This document shows, piece by piece, positions 1 to 8,671 of a stretch of 64,000 nucleotides of DNA. The DNA is from Microscillaceae bacterium. GTDB taxonomy: Bacteria > Bacteroidota > Bacteroidia > Cytophagales > Microscillaceae. A model generated the notes under the pieces. The model did not search any database, was not told the DNA's origin, and saw nothing but the letters and a program-made list of their open reading frames with translations. The DNA is taken from assembly GCA_011390205.1 (NCBI GenBank), contig JAABSX010000014.1, forward strand, positions 19,648 through 83,647. The letters run 5' to 3'. The translations under genes and the position numbers were made by a program. Each line of letters begins with the position of its first letter. Within the stretch, counting starts at the first letter, position 1.

Positions 1-927
1 AAAGATTTGATGCCCGCCCTATGGAAAGTAAGAACGATTCTCCGAAAATATAAAACGCAGGCAGTGCACTGTCATCTCTTTGATGCCTGTGTGGTAGGTT
101 TGGCTGCTGCAAAAAGTCTGGGAATTAAAAAACGAATCTTCACAAGACATCACTCAGACTACCACCACGTGTATTTTCCGAGGGCAGTTTATTATGACAA
201 GATTATCAGCTCTCTAGCCACTGATATTATGGCTATCTCGGAGAATGTCCGAAAGATTTTGGTAGAAAAAGAGCGTGTCAGGCCTGAAAAAGTACATCTG
301 TTGCACCACGGTTTTCACTTAGATTTGTTTGAAAATGTACCCGATGAGCGTATAAATACCTTGAAAGAGAAGTATAAAATCCGTCAAGGGCAGCACCCTG
401 TGATAGGCATCATCGCTCGGCAAACAGCTTGGAAAGGCATTCAATACATCATTCCTGCATTTCAAAAGCTATTAGAAGAATATCCAAAAGCTCACCTCCT
501 ACTTGCCAATGCAAAAGGAGATTACAAACAGCAAATTACGCAGCTCCTGCGTCAGCTCCCCGAAGGGTCTTATACAGAAATCACCTTTGAGCACGATTTG
601 CCCGCCTTGTATCAGCTTTTTGATGTCTATGTGCACACTCCCATAGACCCATACAAGGAGGCTTTCGGGCAGACCTATGTAGAAGCACTAGCTGCAGGGA
701 TTCCCTCTGTATTTACACTCTCTGGCGTAGCTGCCGAGTTTATTGAGCATCAGAAGAATGCCTTGGTAGTGCCTTTTGAAGATTCAGAAGCCATTCTTAA
801 ATCAATGTTGGTTTTATTAGAAAATGAAGCACTTCGCAATCTGCTTAAAGAGAATGGATACAAAGATGTCAGAAAATTATTTGGATTTGATAAGTTTATC
901 CATAGAATGATAAAGTACTATACATAA
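1..927 (+). CDS. Glycosyltransferase family 4, 5'-truncated by the window edge
   Basis: C-terminal part (about 300 residues) of a GT-B fold, family 4 glycosyltransferase, the class that adds sugars from nucleotide-sugar donors to cell-surface glycans. The frame is open to base 1, and the first in-frame starts (TTG at 7, ATG at 10) fall inside what should be the N-terminal Rossmann half, so the gene begins upstream of the window. Visible features are the acceptor-domain stretch RHHSDYHHVYFPR, the donor-domain entry HHGFHLDLF, and the donor-binding E-x7-E type motif around KEAFGQTYVEALAAGIPSV. It is followed 81 bases later by a second glycosyltransferase on the same strand, which suggests the tail of a polysaccharide or O-antigen gene cluster. 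The sugar specificity cannot be told. Confidence 0.85.
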   Translation, partial: KDLMPALWKVRTILRKYKTQAVHCHLFDACVVGLAAAKSLGIKKRIFTRHHSDYHHVYFPRAVYYDKIISSLATDIMAISENVRKILVEKERVRPEKVHLLHHGFHLDLFENVPDERINTLKEKYKIRQGQHPVIGIIARQTAWKGIQYIIPAFQKLLEEYPKAHLLLANAKGDYKQQITQLLRQLPEGSYTEITFEHDLPALYQLFDVYVHTPIDPYKEAFGQTYVEALAAGIPSVFTLSGVAAEFIEHQKNALVVPFEDSEAILKSMLVLLENEALRNLLKENGYKDVRKLFGFDKFIHRMIKYYT

Positions 928-1008
928 ATACCCAAACTATAAGTTAGCTAAAAAATCTTTGATGTTAAACATAGGATAGAGTATTAGTAACATAACCCAC
1001 TGGTAAAA

Positions 1009-1890
1009 ATGAATGAGCCTATTATCTCAGTAGTAATCCCCTGTTACAATGCAGAAAAATATATTAAAGAAACCATAGAGTCAGTCTTAAATCAAGACAA
1101 TGAAAACTTTGAATTAATTATTGTTGATGATGGCTCTCAAGATGATTCTGAGAAAATCATTAAGTCTTTCAAAGATAAGCGAATACGATACATTTATCAG
1201 AAAAATGCAGGTGTATCAGCAGCAAGAAATAAAGGAATTACAAATGCCTTTGGTAGATACATTGCTTTTTTGGATTCAGATGATTTATTTTTAGAAGCTA
1301 ATCTCAGGAAAAAAATTGAGATACTAGAGTCTAATAAGTCCATTAGTCTTATACATTCTGCAGAGATAAAATTTGATACCTTTACACAAGAAATAATTGA
1401 AATCGTGAAAGGCAAACAAGGTGAAGTACTAGACGATTTACTTTCTCTTTCTACAAACGTGATTCATAGTCCCTCTAGCGTAATAGCATCTAAGGCTGTT
1501 TTAGACAAATTAGGAGGCTTCGATCCCAATTTATCAACTTCTGCAGATTGGGATATGTGGGTCAGATTGGCTTCAATAACTAGCTTTGCGTATCTTGAAG
1601 AACCCCTAGTAAAATACAGAGTGCATCCAGCACAAATGCATCTTAACATATCACTTATGGAAAAAGATATGTCTTATGCTTTCAAGAAAAACGAAGAACT
1701 ATTTAAAAGTAAGAATTTTTACAGGGAATGTTTGGCTAATTTATACTTAATATTGAGTGCTTGCTATTTGGGGGACGATAAAAAATATTTAAGATTTTTT
1801 ATTTTCTTTTTCAAATCACTTATTACCAATCCTAAACCTGTTTTATACAAAATATCTAAAACTTTAAAAAAGATAAATGTCACAAAATAG
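1009..1890 (+). CDS. Glycosyltransferase family 2 (GT-A fold)
   Basis: A 293-residue inverting GT2 glycosyltransferase. The N-terminus reads ISVVIPCYNAEKYI, the typical first strand and loop of the GT-A fold. It is followed by the nucleotide-binding DDGS at residues 40-43 and the metal-binding DxD motif as DSDD at 89-92. The stretch STSADWDMWVRLA (about 180-190) is the usual acceptor-side W/D region that holds the catalytic base. The basic, aromatic C-terminus may associate with the inner membrane. The gene is visibly richer in A and T than the enzymes downstream, as is common for surface-glycan genes acquired by transfer. It probably acts with the preceding GT4 in assembling a surface polysaccharide; the acceptor is unknown. 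Confidence 0.88.
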   Translation: MNEPIISVVIPCYNAEKYIKETIESVLNQDNENFELIIVDDGSQDDSEKIIKSFKDKRIRYIYQKNAGVSAARNKGITNAFGRYIAFLDSDDLFLEANLRKKIEILESNKSISLIHSAEIKFDTFTQEIIEIVKGKQGEVLDDLLSLSTNVIHSPSSVIASKAVLDKLGGFDPNLSTSADWDMWVRLASITSFAYLEEPLVKYRVHPAQMHLNISLMEKDMSYAFKKNEELFKSKNFYRECLANLYLILSACYLGDDKKYLRFFIFFFKSLITNPKPVLYKISKTLKKINVTK

Positions 1891-1891
1891 C

Positions 1892-1934
1892 AAAGGCTTA
1901 ACTCTCTTTGAAGATGCATGAGAGCTAAGCCTTT
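1892..1934. terminator. Hairpin between convergent genes
   Basis: AAAGGCTTAACTCTC (1892-1906) pairs with GAGAGCTAAGCCTTT (1920-1934) over a 13-base loop. Read on the minus strand the single mismatch becomes a G-U pair, so the stem is complete there and probably ends the glutamate-type dehydrogenase transcript. The T-run is weak on both sides. Confidence 0.6.
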
Positions 1935-1957
1935 CATATAAGAATCATTATTCAGCC

Positions 1958-3232
1958 TTAATACCCTCCACGGAAAGTATAAGTCTTGGCTACTTTATCA
2001 ATCGCTACGATATAAGCCGCAATACGCATCGGTATTTGATACTCTACGGAGGTATTATAGACTTTCTCAAAAGCCTCACGCATAATACGGTCACTGCGTC
2101 TGTGGATACGCTCCTGAGTCCATTTATATCCTAGCCTGTTTTGTACCCATTCAAAATAAGATACACTCACACCGCCAGCATTGGCAAGGATGTCAGGCAC
2201 TGCCAAGATTCCTTTATTATTGAGGATAGCATCTGCTACGGCTGCAGTAGGTCCATTGGCACCTTCTACAATCATACGAGCCTCTATTTTGTGCATGTTT
2301 TCTTCTGTGATTACATCTTCTTTGGCAGCAGGTACCAGAATATCTACCTTAAGTGTGAGCAAATCACCTGCAGGTATTTTTTCTGCACCCGTGAAGCCTT
2401 CCAAGCTACGGTTATTTTGCTCTACATAAGCAGCAGCAGCATCGATGTCTATGCCTTTTTCATTGTAATAAGCCCCAGACATATCGCTAATCGCCAAGAT
2501 ATTCACACCACGCTCGTGCAGCAAGCGTGCAGCATGTGAGCCCACATTCCCGAAGCCCTGCACTGCACAAGTAGCTTTGTAGGGGTTGATTCGGAGTTTT
2601 TCCATTCCTGCCAATGCACAGACCATCACCCCTCTGCCCGTAGCCTCTACACGCCCCAGCGAGCCACCCAATACGAGCGGCTTGCCCGTTACTACAGAGT
2701 TTACGGTCATGCCCAGTGATTTAGAATATTCATCCATCAGCCAAGCCATTTCTCGAGGGCCCGTGCCCATGTCAGGAGCAGGAATATCTCTATCAGGGCC
2801 AAAGACATCTAACATAGACAGTGTATAAGCACGAGTGAGCCGCTCAAGTTCGCCTGCCGACATTTCTCGGGGGTTGCAAGTAATGCCTCCCTTTGCACCA
2901 CCATAAGGGATATCTACTACGGCACACTTCCAGGTCATCCAAGCTGCCAGTGCCTGCACTTCATTGAGCGTAACACCAGGGTCATACCTGATACCTCCCT
3001 TAGAGGGGCCAAGTATATTGGAGTGAATCACTCTGTAGCCCTGAAATACTTCAATCTTGCCAGAATCCATAGTAATGGGCAAGCCTACAATGACCTGCTT
3101 GGTGGGGGTCTTGAGAATATTATAGATTTCATCACTAATCCCTAGCAGACGTGCAGCTTCATCAAAGCGGGACATCATAGAGTCAAGTGGGTTCTCTTTA
3201 TCTTTAATCGGAGCGGGTTCTATGTATGACAT
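1958..3232 (-). CDS. Glu/Leu/Phe/Val dehydrogenase, glutamate dehydrogenase type
   Basis: A 424-residue cytosolic amino-acid dehydrogenase that interconverts an amino acid (most likely glutamate) with its 2-oxo acid and ammonia using NAD(P). The substrate-domain signature PYGGAKGGI (109-117) places the catalytic lysine at 114. The catalytic aspartate lies in PAPDMGT (151-157), and the dinucleotide-binding loop is QGFGNVGS (225-232). Length and motifs match the roughly 420-residue GudB/RocG-type glutamate dehydrogenases rather than the 450-residue NADP GdhA form or the shorter leucine dehydrogenases. A second, leucine-type family member lies at 47633. The gene stands alone on the minus strand with a 236-base upstream region. 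Glutamate specificity is inferred from size and closest family resemblance. Confidence 0.9.
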   Translation of the reverse strand: MSYIEPAPIKDKENPLDSMMSRFDEAARLLGISDEIYNILKTPTKQVIVGLPITMDSGKIEVFQGYRVIHSNILGPSKGGIRYDPGVTLNEVQALAAWMTWKCAVVDIPYGGAKGGITCNPREMSAGELERLTRAYTLSMLDVFGPDRDIPAPDMGTGPREMAWLMDEYSKSLGMTVNSVVTGKPLVLGGSLGRVEATGRGVMVCALAGMEKLRINPYKATCAVQGFGNVGSHAARLLHERGVNILAISDMSGAYYNEKGIDIDAAAAYVEQNNRSLEGFTGAEKIPAGDLLTLKVDILVPAAKEDVITEENMHKIEARMIVEGANGPTAAVADAILNNKGILAVPDILANAGGVSVSYFEWVQNRLGYKWTQERIHRRSDRIMREAFEKVYNTSVEYQIPMRIAAYIVAIDKVAKTYTFRGGY

Positions 3233-3468
3233 ATAGTTTAAGGTTAGTTTTAATTTTTAGGTATAAATAATTATTCGAGATTAACTTGCATGATTGCCTC
3301 AATGTAAGTTGTTGATAGTCAAAGCATTCAATCATTTTTAACTATCAATTTTCAACTGTCTATGTATCTAACGTATCTCATCAAAAAGTGCTTTTACTTT
3401 TGAGAATATTGCTTAATATCTTTGACACTCCAAAATTAGCACTTTGTCAAAAAATAATAGAACTTTGT

Positions 3469-4320
3469 TTAGAAAATTTTCAAAAATAAAGCAATAAAAG
3501 GGGCACTCATGAGCAAATTATCAAAACGGTCTAAAAAACCTCCATGTCCGGGCAGTGCTTGTGAGGAGTCTTTTATCTGTAGGCTACGCTTGAGCATAGA
3601 TTCTACCAAGTCGCCGTGAGTGCCTGCTATAGTTACAATCAATGCCAAGATAACCCACTGAAAAAGAGACAGATTGGGCAGATAGGTGTGCAGTAGCCCT
3701 GCCATCAGCAATGCCATTACCCCTCCTGCAATACTGCCTTCCCAAGATTTTTTGGGAGATATACGGGGGAATAGCAAGCGTTTGCCATAGCGTCCACCTA
3801 TGAAGTAAGCACCAATATCGTGAATCCAGATTAAAAAAAATGTACCTAGAATGACTTCATATTGATAATCACCCGAAGAAAAAACTCCCCAATGCAAGGC
3901 AGAAAAAGGCAAAACTACATAGACCAGCCCAAGCAGTAAATAGCCCAAAGATTGAAAGGGGTGGGCTTGCTCTTTTTGATACAAAACCAAAATAAATGCC
4001 CCAGCAAATATAGGATATGCCCAAAAATAAAAAAGTGAAGACAGCAGCCCAGCACTCACCATAAATGAGCCTACATAAAACAAGAAGCCTATCATCAGAC
4101 CATAGTTTCGTAGGGGTCTTTGCGCTTTGCCAAATACCAAATTAAAGAACTCATACTGACAGACCATACAGATTACCAAAAATACAAATCCGTAAGACCA
4201 TTGATTCCAGACCATTCCGCCCAAAACAAGGAAGAATCCTGAAAAGCCATAAATAATACGGTTCCGTAGACTATCCGCTTGGGGTGTTTCTTGTGTTTTC
4301 TTATTCAAATTTGATGTCAT
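3469..4320 (-). CDS. cdsA: Phosphatidate cytidylyltransferase
   Basis: CdsA makes CDP-diacylglycerol from phosphatidate and CTP, the branch point for phosphatidylethanolamine and phosphatidylglycerol synthesis in the inner membrane. The 283-residue protein is mostly hydrophobic, with about seven or eight membrane segments. It carries the family signature near the C-terminus, LPGHGGFLDRFDNL (about 252-265), preceded by the conserved KRSLQIKDSS region, and has the internal PKKSWEGSIAG motif (about 187-197). The start overlaps the end of the upstream DUF2007 gene by 20 bases, so the two are translated from one mRNA. The length is normal for the family. Confidence 0.95.
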   Translation of the reverse strand: MTSNLNKKTQETPQADSLRNRIIYGFSGFFLVLGGMVWNQWSYGFVFLVICMVCQYEFFNLVFGKAQRPLRNYGLMIGFLFYVGSFMVSAGLLSSLFYFWAYPIFAGAFILVLYQKEQAHPFQSLGYLLLGLVYVVLPFSALHWGVFSSGDYQYEVILGTFFLIWIHDIGAYFIGGRYGKRLLFPRISPKKSWEGSIAGGVMALLMAGLLHTYLPNLSLFQWVILALIVTIAGTHGDLVESMLKRSLQIKDSSQALPGHGGFLDRFDNLLMSAPFIALFLKIF

Positions 4321-4519
4321 TCTCTATGATGTTACGAGCAGAAGAGGCTACTTCGGGGTGAACATACACCTCAAAGTTACCATTTAAAATACCGCCTGCA
4401 TGTGCTGAGTCTCTTTTATTAAGGATGACTGCCTGTATCTCTTGGTCTAATAAAATGGCTTTGACGATTTCGGCTTGGTGTGAAAGCTTAGTGCTAAATA
4501 TTTTTTCCCAGTTGTCCAT
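4301..4519 (-). CDS. DUF2007-type small protein, copy 1
   Basis: A 72-residue soluble protein with the pattern of the DUF2007 (putative signal-transducing) family: MDNWEKIF, then HQAEIVKAILLDQEIQAVILNKRDSA in overlapping pieces, then a C-terminal VYVHPE segment. The family folds as a small alpha/beta unit and has no established biochemical role. The gene overlaps the start of cdsA by 20 bases, so translation is probably coupled. A close paralogue with the same start motif (MDNWVKVF) and the same VILNKxD and VYVHxE segments lies 353 bases upstream at 4873-5088. The pair therefore looks like a local duplication. Confidence 0.8.
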   Translation of the reverse strand: MDNWEKIFSTKLSHQAEIVKAILLDQEIQAVILNKRDSAHAGGILNGNFEVYVHPEVASSARNIIENDIKFE

Positions 4520-4872
4520 ACTTTTGTTTTTAGATGTTTTTGAAGAATTTTTGAAATTTAAGTGTCGTCCAATCTATACTATGCCTCGTGCAATGTACTG
4601 ATAATTAGCACATTTACTTACTGCTGATGAGTAAATAACTATGTAGTGATAGATGCTTTGATACCAATACATAAAAGACATTTTAAGAATAATCGGGAGG
4701 ATATGTTATGTTTTGAAATGTAAATATCAATCATACTGCCTCAGCTAGAGCAAAATTAATGAAAATCATACACAAATGTAGCTGTATCTATTGCCAAAAT
4801 CTGTTTTAACTCAAAATGCCAAAAGTTTATGGATATACAGTGCTTACCAATGGATTGCTTTTTGAGGTATTT
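4520..4872. other. Intergenic region between the two DUF2007 genes
   Basis: 353 bases without a credible gene. On the minus strand it contains two TAnnTTTG-like -10 elements (4751-4758 and 4773-4780, as the complement), neither with a well-spaced TTG. It also holds one copy (4584-4618) of a short dispersed intergenic repeat seen at four other places. One of the -10 elements probably drives the DUF2007-cdsA operon. Confidence 0.5.
4584..4618 (-). repeat. Short dispersed intergenic repeat, copy A
   Basis: On the minus strand this reads ATGTGCTAATTATCAGTACA, then TTGCACGAG. It matches copies at 17465-17537 (minus), 20482-20518 (plus) and 42391-42465 (minus) in the core ATGTGCYAATTATCAGTAT, and more weakly 62190-62222. 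All copies are intergenic. Confidence 0.5.
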
Positions 4873-5088
4873 TTATCCAAAATGAATGTCATTCTTGATG
4901 AGCTGATGTGCCAAAAAAGCCTGCTCTTGGTGCACATATACCTCAATATGGTCTTGAAGGATAAGCTCACGTGTAGGGTCACTTTTATTGAGAATGACCG
5001 CAGGAATGCCATTGTCCTCTAAAACAGCCTTGACGATTTCAGATTGGTGTGCCATAGTACTTTGAAAAACTTTTACCCAGTTGTCCAT
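4873..5088 (-). CDS. DUF2007-type small protein, copy 2
   Basis: A 71-residue paralogue of the protein at 4301-4519. The frame stays open upstream to 5157, but the start at 5088 (MDNWVKVF) is preferred because it aligns exactly with the start of the neighbouring copy, and the extra 23 residues have no counterpart. Shared blocks are MDNWxKxF, HQxEIVKAxLxD, AVILNKxD, and ExYVHxE followed by a xIxNDIxF ending. The function is unknown. A minus-strand -10-like element (complement of CAAAATTA at 5155-5162) lies about 65 bases upstream of the start, so it is probably transcribed separately from cdsA. Confidence 0.75.
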   Translation of the reverse strand: MDNWVKVFQSTMAHQSEIVKAVLEDNGIPAVILNKSDPTRELILQDHIEVYVHQEQAFLAHQLIKNDIHFG

Positions 5089-5206
5089 GAGTGATGTGTG
5101 TTTAAGTAAAAAAACGTGCTCCTGTCCTTGTCTATGAGTAACTAAGTAGTCGCACAAAATTAGTATATATCACTTTTTAATGTAATGCATTGATTATCAA
5201 TAATTC

Positions 5207-6151
5207 TCAAGTCTCCATTCTCAATTTATTTTCAGGAGGCAAAGATACATTTCGCCTCCAAAATAAAAACAGCACACTGCCTGTCAATAAGCCAGAGCAT
5301 AAGACCAAATACCAAGGCATAGACTGTGTCTGCATTAAATTATACCCTACCAAATTTTGCTGATAAAGATAGACCATCAGAAGTGTAAAGCCATTGTTGA
5401 AAATATGCCCCCAAATGGCTAAATTCAGATTCCCGCTCCAAAAATATACATAGCCTAGCAACAAGCCCAAAAACATACGGGGGAAAAAACCATAAAACTG
5501 AAGGTGAATCGCACTGAAAAGCATGGCAGTCAAGAAAATAGCCACATGTGGGCTCATCACCATTCCTAGATTTCGTTGTAAAATTCCTCTAAAAATCAAC
5601 TCCTCCCCAATTCCTGGCAAAACTGCAATGACCAAAAAGCCCAACAAAAAAGATGAAATGTTCTGAAATTTAATCAAGAAAAAAGTCAGCTCAGAGAGTG
5701 ATTTTTCTTTTTGATCTGCCCATTTTTCAAATTCACTCAAAAAACTCGGAAAATCCAATTGTGTATTCCACTCTATCAGCCAAGAGCTAAAAGGCATGAC
5801 ACCCAAAAAAATAATACTGACCAAAGCCACATTCTGAACCCCAAAACTATTGCGAGGGTTTAGAACACTCAGCGGTGCTTTTTCTGCAAAACGAATAAAA
5901 ATCCAAGAACTCACTATGAAGCCTCCAAAGGCTGATACACCCTGAAAAACAAGGTGCATCTGTCGTAACTGTGCTGTACGGGGCAGTTCTTGCATCAATA
6001 AGGGGATTTCTTTCAAGGATATTTCATAAAAATAAGCCAGCAATGCCGCCGCCAAAGTACCCGAAAGTGAAAGCATCATCAAGAAAATACCCATGATAAA
6101 TAAAACCCTAGAGATGATGATATAAAAAGGAGGTGATGTGTTTACGTTCAT
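5207..6151 (-). CDS. CPBP-family intramembrane metalloprotease
   Basis: A 314-residue polytopic membrane protein of the CPBP (CAAX protease and bacteriocin-processing, also called Abi) family. The three family motifs are present in order: EELIFRG (about 180-186, the glutamate pair and arginine), HLQFYGFFPR (about 216-225) and GHIFNNG (about 243-249). About eight hydrophobic segments flank them. Family members cleave membrane-embedded or prenylated peptides or act in immunity to bacteriocins, but the substrate cannot be read from the sequence. The N-terminus may contain a cytoplasmic lead MNVNTSPPF. A well-formed promoter lies just upstream at 6183-6213, and no partner gene is adjacent. Confidence 0.88.
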   Translation of the reverse strand: MNVNTSPPFYIIISRVLFIMGIFLMMLSLSGTLAAALLAYFYEISLKEIPLLMQELPRTAQLRQMHLVFQGVSAFGGFIVSSWIFIRFAEKAPLSVLNPRNSFGVQNVALVSIIFLGVMPFSSWLIEWNTQLDFPSFLSEFEKWADQKEKSLSELTFFLIKFQNISSFLLGFLVIAVLPGIGEELIFRGILQRNLGMVMSPHVAIFLTAMLFSAIHLQFYGFFPRMFLGLLLGYVYFWSGNLNLAIWGHIFNNGFTLLMVYLYQQNLVGYNLMQTQSMPWYLVLCSGLLTGSVLFLFWRRNVSLPPENKLRMET

Positions 6152-6182
6152 TTCTTTGTGCCAAAAAATGCCAATTTTCGCC

Positions 6183-6213
6183 CAAAAGTAAGCATCTTCA
6201 GGGCAGTTTACAA
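6183..6213 (-). promoter_or_regulatory. Bacteroidota-type promoter for the CPBP protease
   Basis: On the minus strand: TTG (complement of 6211-6213), a 20-base spacer, then TACTTTTG (complement of 6183-6190), matching TTG-N19/20-TAnnTTTG. The expected start of transcription is about 25 bases before the ATG at 6151. Confidence 0.7.
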
Positions 6214-6310
6214 ATTCTTAGGCTGAATACCTCATTTTAAGCCAAAAAATCGTTTTTTTTGCAAGGTATCTAAAAATCCCTCAAAAAGTGATTTATAAAA
6301 AAACTAAAAA

Positions 6311-7309
6311 ATGGTAAAAATAGGCAACCTAAACCTGGGTGAATTTCCGCTTTTATTAGCTCCTATGGAAGATGTCAGTGACCCTCCCTTCAGAGCAGTA
6401 TGCAAAGAAAATGGCGTAGATATGATGTACACAGAGTTCATCGCTGCAGAAGGGCTTATCCGAAGTGCCGATAAAAGCGTACAGAAGCTAGACATCTATG
6501 ACTACGAGCGGCCCATAGGCATACAAATATTTGGCGCTGAAATAGAATCTATGCGACAGGCTGCCGCCATCGCCGAAGCTGCCAAGCCTGAGCTTATTGA
6601 TATCAATTATGGCTGCCCCGTCAAAAAAGTGGCTTGCAAAGGAGCTGGAGCAGGTATCTTACAAGACATCCCCAAGATGCAAAAAATGACCGAAGAGATA
6701 GTCAAGCAGGTCAAAATCCCTGTAACTGTCAAAACTCGGCTCGGCTGGGATGAAAATAGCATCAAAATCATAGAAGTAGCCAAAAGACTGCAAGATGTAG
6801 GTATTCAGGCACTGACCATTCACGGGCGAACCCGCAAGCAAATGTATAAGGGAGAAGCCGACTGGCGCCACATCGCTGAGGTCAAAAACCACCAAGATAT
6901 TCACATTCCTATTTTTGGAAATGGTGATATAGACTCCCCCGAAAAGGCTTGGGAATACCGCCATAAATTTGGGGTGGATGGCATCATGATAGGGCGAGCT
7001 TCTATCGGTTATCCTTGGATTTTTAGAGAAATTAAGCATTATTTTAAAACCCAAGAACTCCTCCCCCCTCCTACCCTAGAAGAAAGAGTGGATACTTGCA
7101 AAAAACATTTTATCAAATCAATAGAATGGAAAGGCGAAAAGCTCGGCATTTTTGAGATGAGAAGGCACTACACCAACTATTTTAGGGGCTTCCACCATTT
7201 TAAAGATTTTAGAATGCGTCTGGTAGAGGCTGAATCTATGCAAGAGGTCATAGATATTCTGGGAGAAGTACAAGATTTTTATCAACAAGATTTGCTCATC
7301 AGTTACTAA
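6311..7309 (+). CDS. dusB: tRNA-dihydrouridine synthase, DusB type
   Basis: An FMN- and NADPH-dependent enzyme that reduces uridines in the D-loop of tRNA. The 332-residue protein begins with LLLAPMEDVSDPPFR, the TIM-barrel opening typical of Dus enzymes. It carries the active-site segment INYGCPVKKVACKG (98-111), in which Cys109 aligns with the catalytic cysteine. FMN-binding stretches include TVKTRLGW, LTIHGRTRKQMYKG and FGNGDI, and MIGRASIGYPWIF matches the usual MIGRGAxGxPWIF. The helical C-terminal domain binds tRNA. It is followed after only 9 bases by lpxB on the same strand, so the two form an operon, although their functions are unrelated. Confidence 0.95.
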   Translation: MVKIGNLNLGEFPLLLAPMEDVSDPPFRAVCKENGVDMMYTEFIAAEGLIRSADKSVQKLDIYDYERPIGIQIFGAEIESMRQAAAIAEAAKPELIDINYGCPVKKVACKGAGAGILQDIPKMQKMTEEIVKQVKIPVTVKTRLGWDENSIKIIEVAKRLQDVGIQALTIHGRTRKQMYKGEADWRHIAEVKNHQDIHIPIFGNGDIDSPEKAWEYRHKFGVDGIMIGRASIGYPWIFREIKHYFKTQELLPPPTLEERVDTCKKHFIKSIEWKGEKLGIFEMRRHYTNYFRGFHHFKDFRMRLVEAESMQEVIDILGEVQDFYQQDLLISY

Positions 7310-7318
7310 GCAACATAT

Positions 7319-8452
7319 ATGAAGTATTACCTCGTAGTCGGGGAGCGTTCGGGTGATTTGCACGCTGCCAACCTTATGAAAGCCCTGCAAAAAAAAGACC
7401 CTCAGGCTGAGTTTAGGTTTTGGGGAGGAGATGCCATGCAAGCTGTAGGAGGGCAGATGGTCAGGCACTACAAAGAAATGGCTTTTATGGGTTTTGTGGA
7501 GGTCTTGCAAAATTTGCGAACCATCCGCAAGTTTTTGAAAGCGTGCAAGCTAGATATTGAGGCACACCAGCCCGATGTGGTCATTTTGGTAGATTATTCT
7601 AGCTTTAATATACGGATAGCCCAATACATCAAAAAGAAAAACATAGCTACCAAGATATACTATTACATTTCTCCCAAGATATGGGCTTGGGGGGTGAAGC
7701 GTGCCTATAAAATCAAAAGACTTATAGACAGAATGTTTGTCATCTTTCCGTTTGAGGTAGATTTTTATAAGCAGTTTGGCTATGAAGTGGATTTTGTGGG
7801 AAACCCTCTCTGGGATGCCATCCAAGACTTTAAACCCAATGCTGATTTTAAGGCACAAAACCAACTCAATGATGCCAAGCCTATCATTGCTCTTTTGCCA
7901 GGAAGCCGCAAACAAGAAGTAAGCAAGATACTGGGCAAAATGCTGGCAATAAGAACAGCATTTCCTCAATATCAGTGGGTAATCGCGGGAGTTTCTAACC
8001 TTCCAGAGGAGTATTACCGAGTGTATGATGCCCTGCCCGATGTGAAGGTAGTATTTGACCAAACCTATGATTTGCTCCAAAATGCTGAGGCTGCCATCGT
8101 TACCTCAGGCACTGCCACGCTTGAGACAGCCCTCTTGGATGTGCCGCAGGTGGTCGTCTATCAGACCAGTTTTCTGACTTATCAGATAGTAAAATCACTT
8201 ATCAAAGTAAAATATATTTCTTTGGTAAATCTAGTAGCAGAAAAAGAAGTAGTCAGAGAGTTGATTCAGCATGATTTCTCAAAAGATAATTTGACAAATG
8301 CCTTACAGAAAATAGTGCTTGGAGGAGAAAAAAGACAGAAAACATACACAGACTACCAAGAAATGAGGGGAAGGCTAGGCAAGCAGGGCGCTTCTGAGAC
8401 CACAGCCACACTCATCAGCCAGTACCTCCAAAAAGACATACCTCTTGGATAA
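7319..8452 (+). CDS. lpxB: Lipid-A-disaccharide synthase
   Basis: LpxB joins UDP-2,3-diacylglucosamine to lipid X to form the lipid A disaccharide at the inner membrane, so the cell is Gram-negative with lipopolysaccharide. The 377-residue GT-B fold (family GT19) opens with MKYYLVVGERSGDLHAANLM, matching the family start containing GExSGD. It also has FMGFVEVL, the YYISPKIWAWG loop, GNPLWD, the donor-side LLPGSRKQEV, and SGTATLETALLDVPQVVVY. The length is normal. It is translationally close to dusB upstream (9 bases), and its stop codon lies 3 bases from the end of the converging gene at 8456. Confidence 0.96.
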   Translation: MKYYLVVGERSGDLHAANLMKALQKKDPQAEFRFWGGDAMQAVGGQMVRHYKEMAFMGFVEVLQNLRTIRKFLKACKLDIEAHQPDVVILVDYSSFNIRIAQYIKKKNIATKIYYYISPKIWAWGVKRAYKIKRLIDRMFVIFPFEVDFYKQFGYEVDFVGNPLWDAIQDFKPNADFKAQNQLNDAKPIIALLPGSRKQEVSKILGKMLAIRTAFPQYQWVIAGVSNLPEEYYRVYDALPDVKVVFDQTYDLLQNAEAAIVTSGTATLETALLDVPQVVVYQTSFLTYQIVKSLIKVKYISLVNLVAEKEVVRELIQHDFSKDNLTNALQKIVLGGEKRQKTYTDYQEMRGRLGKQGASETTATLISQYLQKDIPLG

Positions 8453-8455
8453 GAT

Positions 8456-8671
8456 TTAAGCCATCATCTCTACTTCATCGTGTACATCATCAGGAAGTCT
8501 GACTCCAGGCGGAAGGTCTAGCTTAGGAGGGGTCAAGTCAAAACCTGATCCACCATCATCATCATCGTCAGATCCAGGGTTGCGGTTGCGTAGCTGTGCA
8601 ATCCTGTAGCTTACATACATCAAGACGATTAAGTGTGCCAAAACAAGTAAAAAATAGTCAAAAGAAAGCAT
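8456..8671 (-). CDS. Small membrane protein with an aspartate-rich linker
   Basis: A 71-residue protein of no recognised family. Residues 4-26 (FDYFLLVLAHLIVLMYVSYRIAQ) form one clear transmembrane helix, written here as overlapping parts FDYFLLVLAHLIVLMYV and YVSYRIAQ. Next come a short positive stretch (LRNRN), a run of acidic residues (SDDDDDGG) and a proline-rich tail ending DEVEMMA. The positive-inside rule would place the acidic tail in the cytoplasm. It converges on lpxB with almost no gap. It may be a lineage-specific accessory protein; start and frame are plausible, but there is no homology support from memory. Confidence 0.55.
   Translation of the reverse strand: MLSFDYFLLVLAHLIVLMYVSYRIAQLRNRNPGSDDDDDGGSGFDLTPPKLDLPPGVRLPDDVHDEVEMMA

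Noticed and set aside
3417..3424. TATCTTTG on the plus strand read as a promoter
   Set aside because: No plus-strand gene follows within 2.8 kb, so the match is probably by chance in AT-rich sequence.
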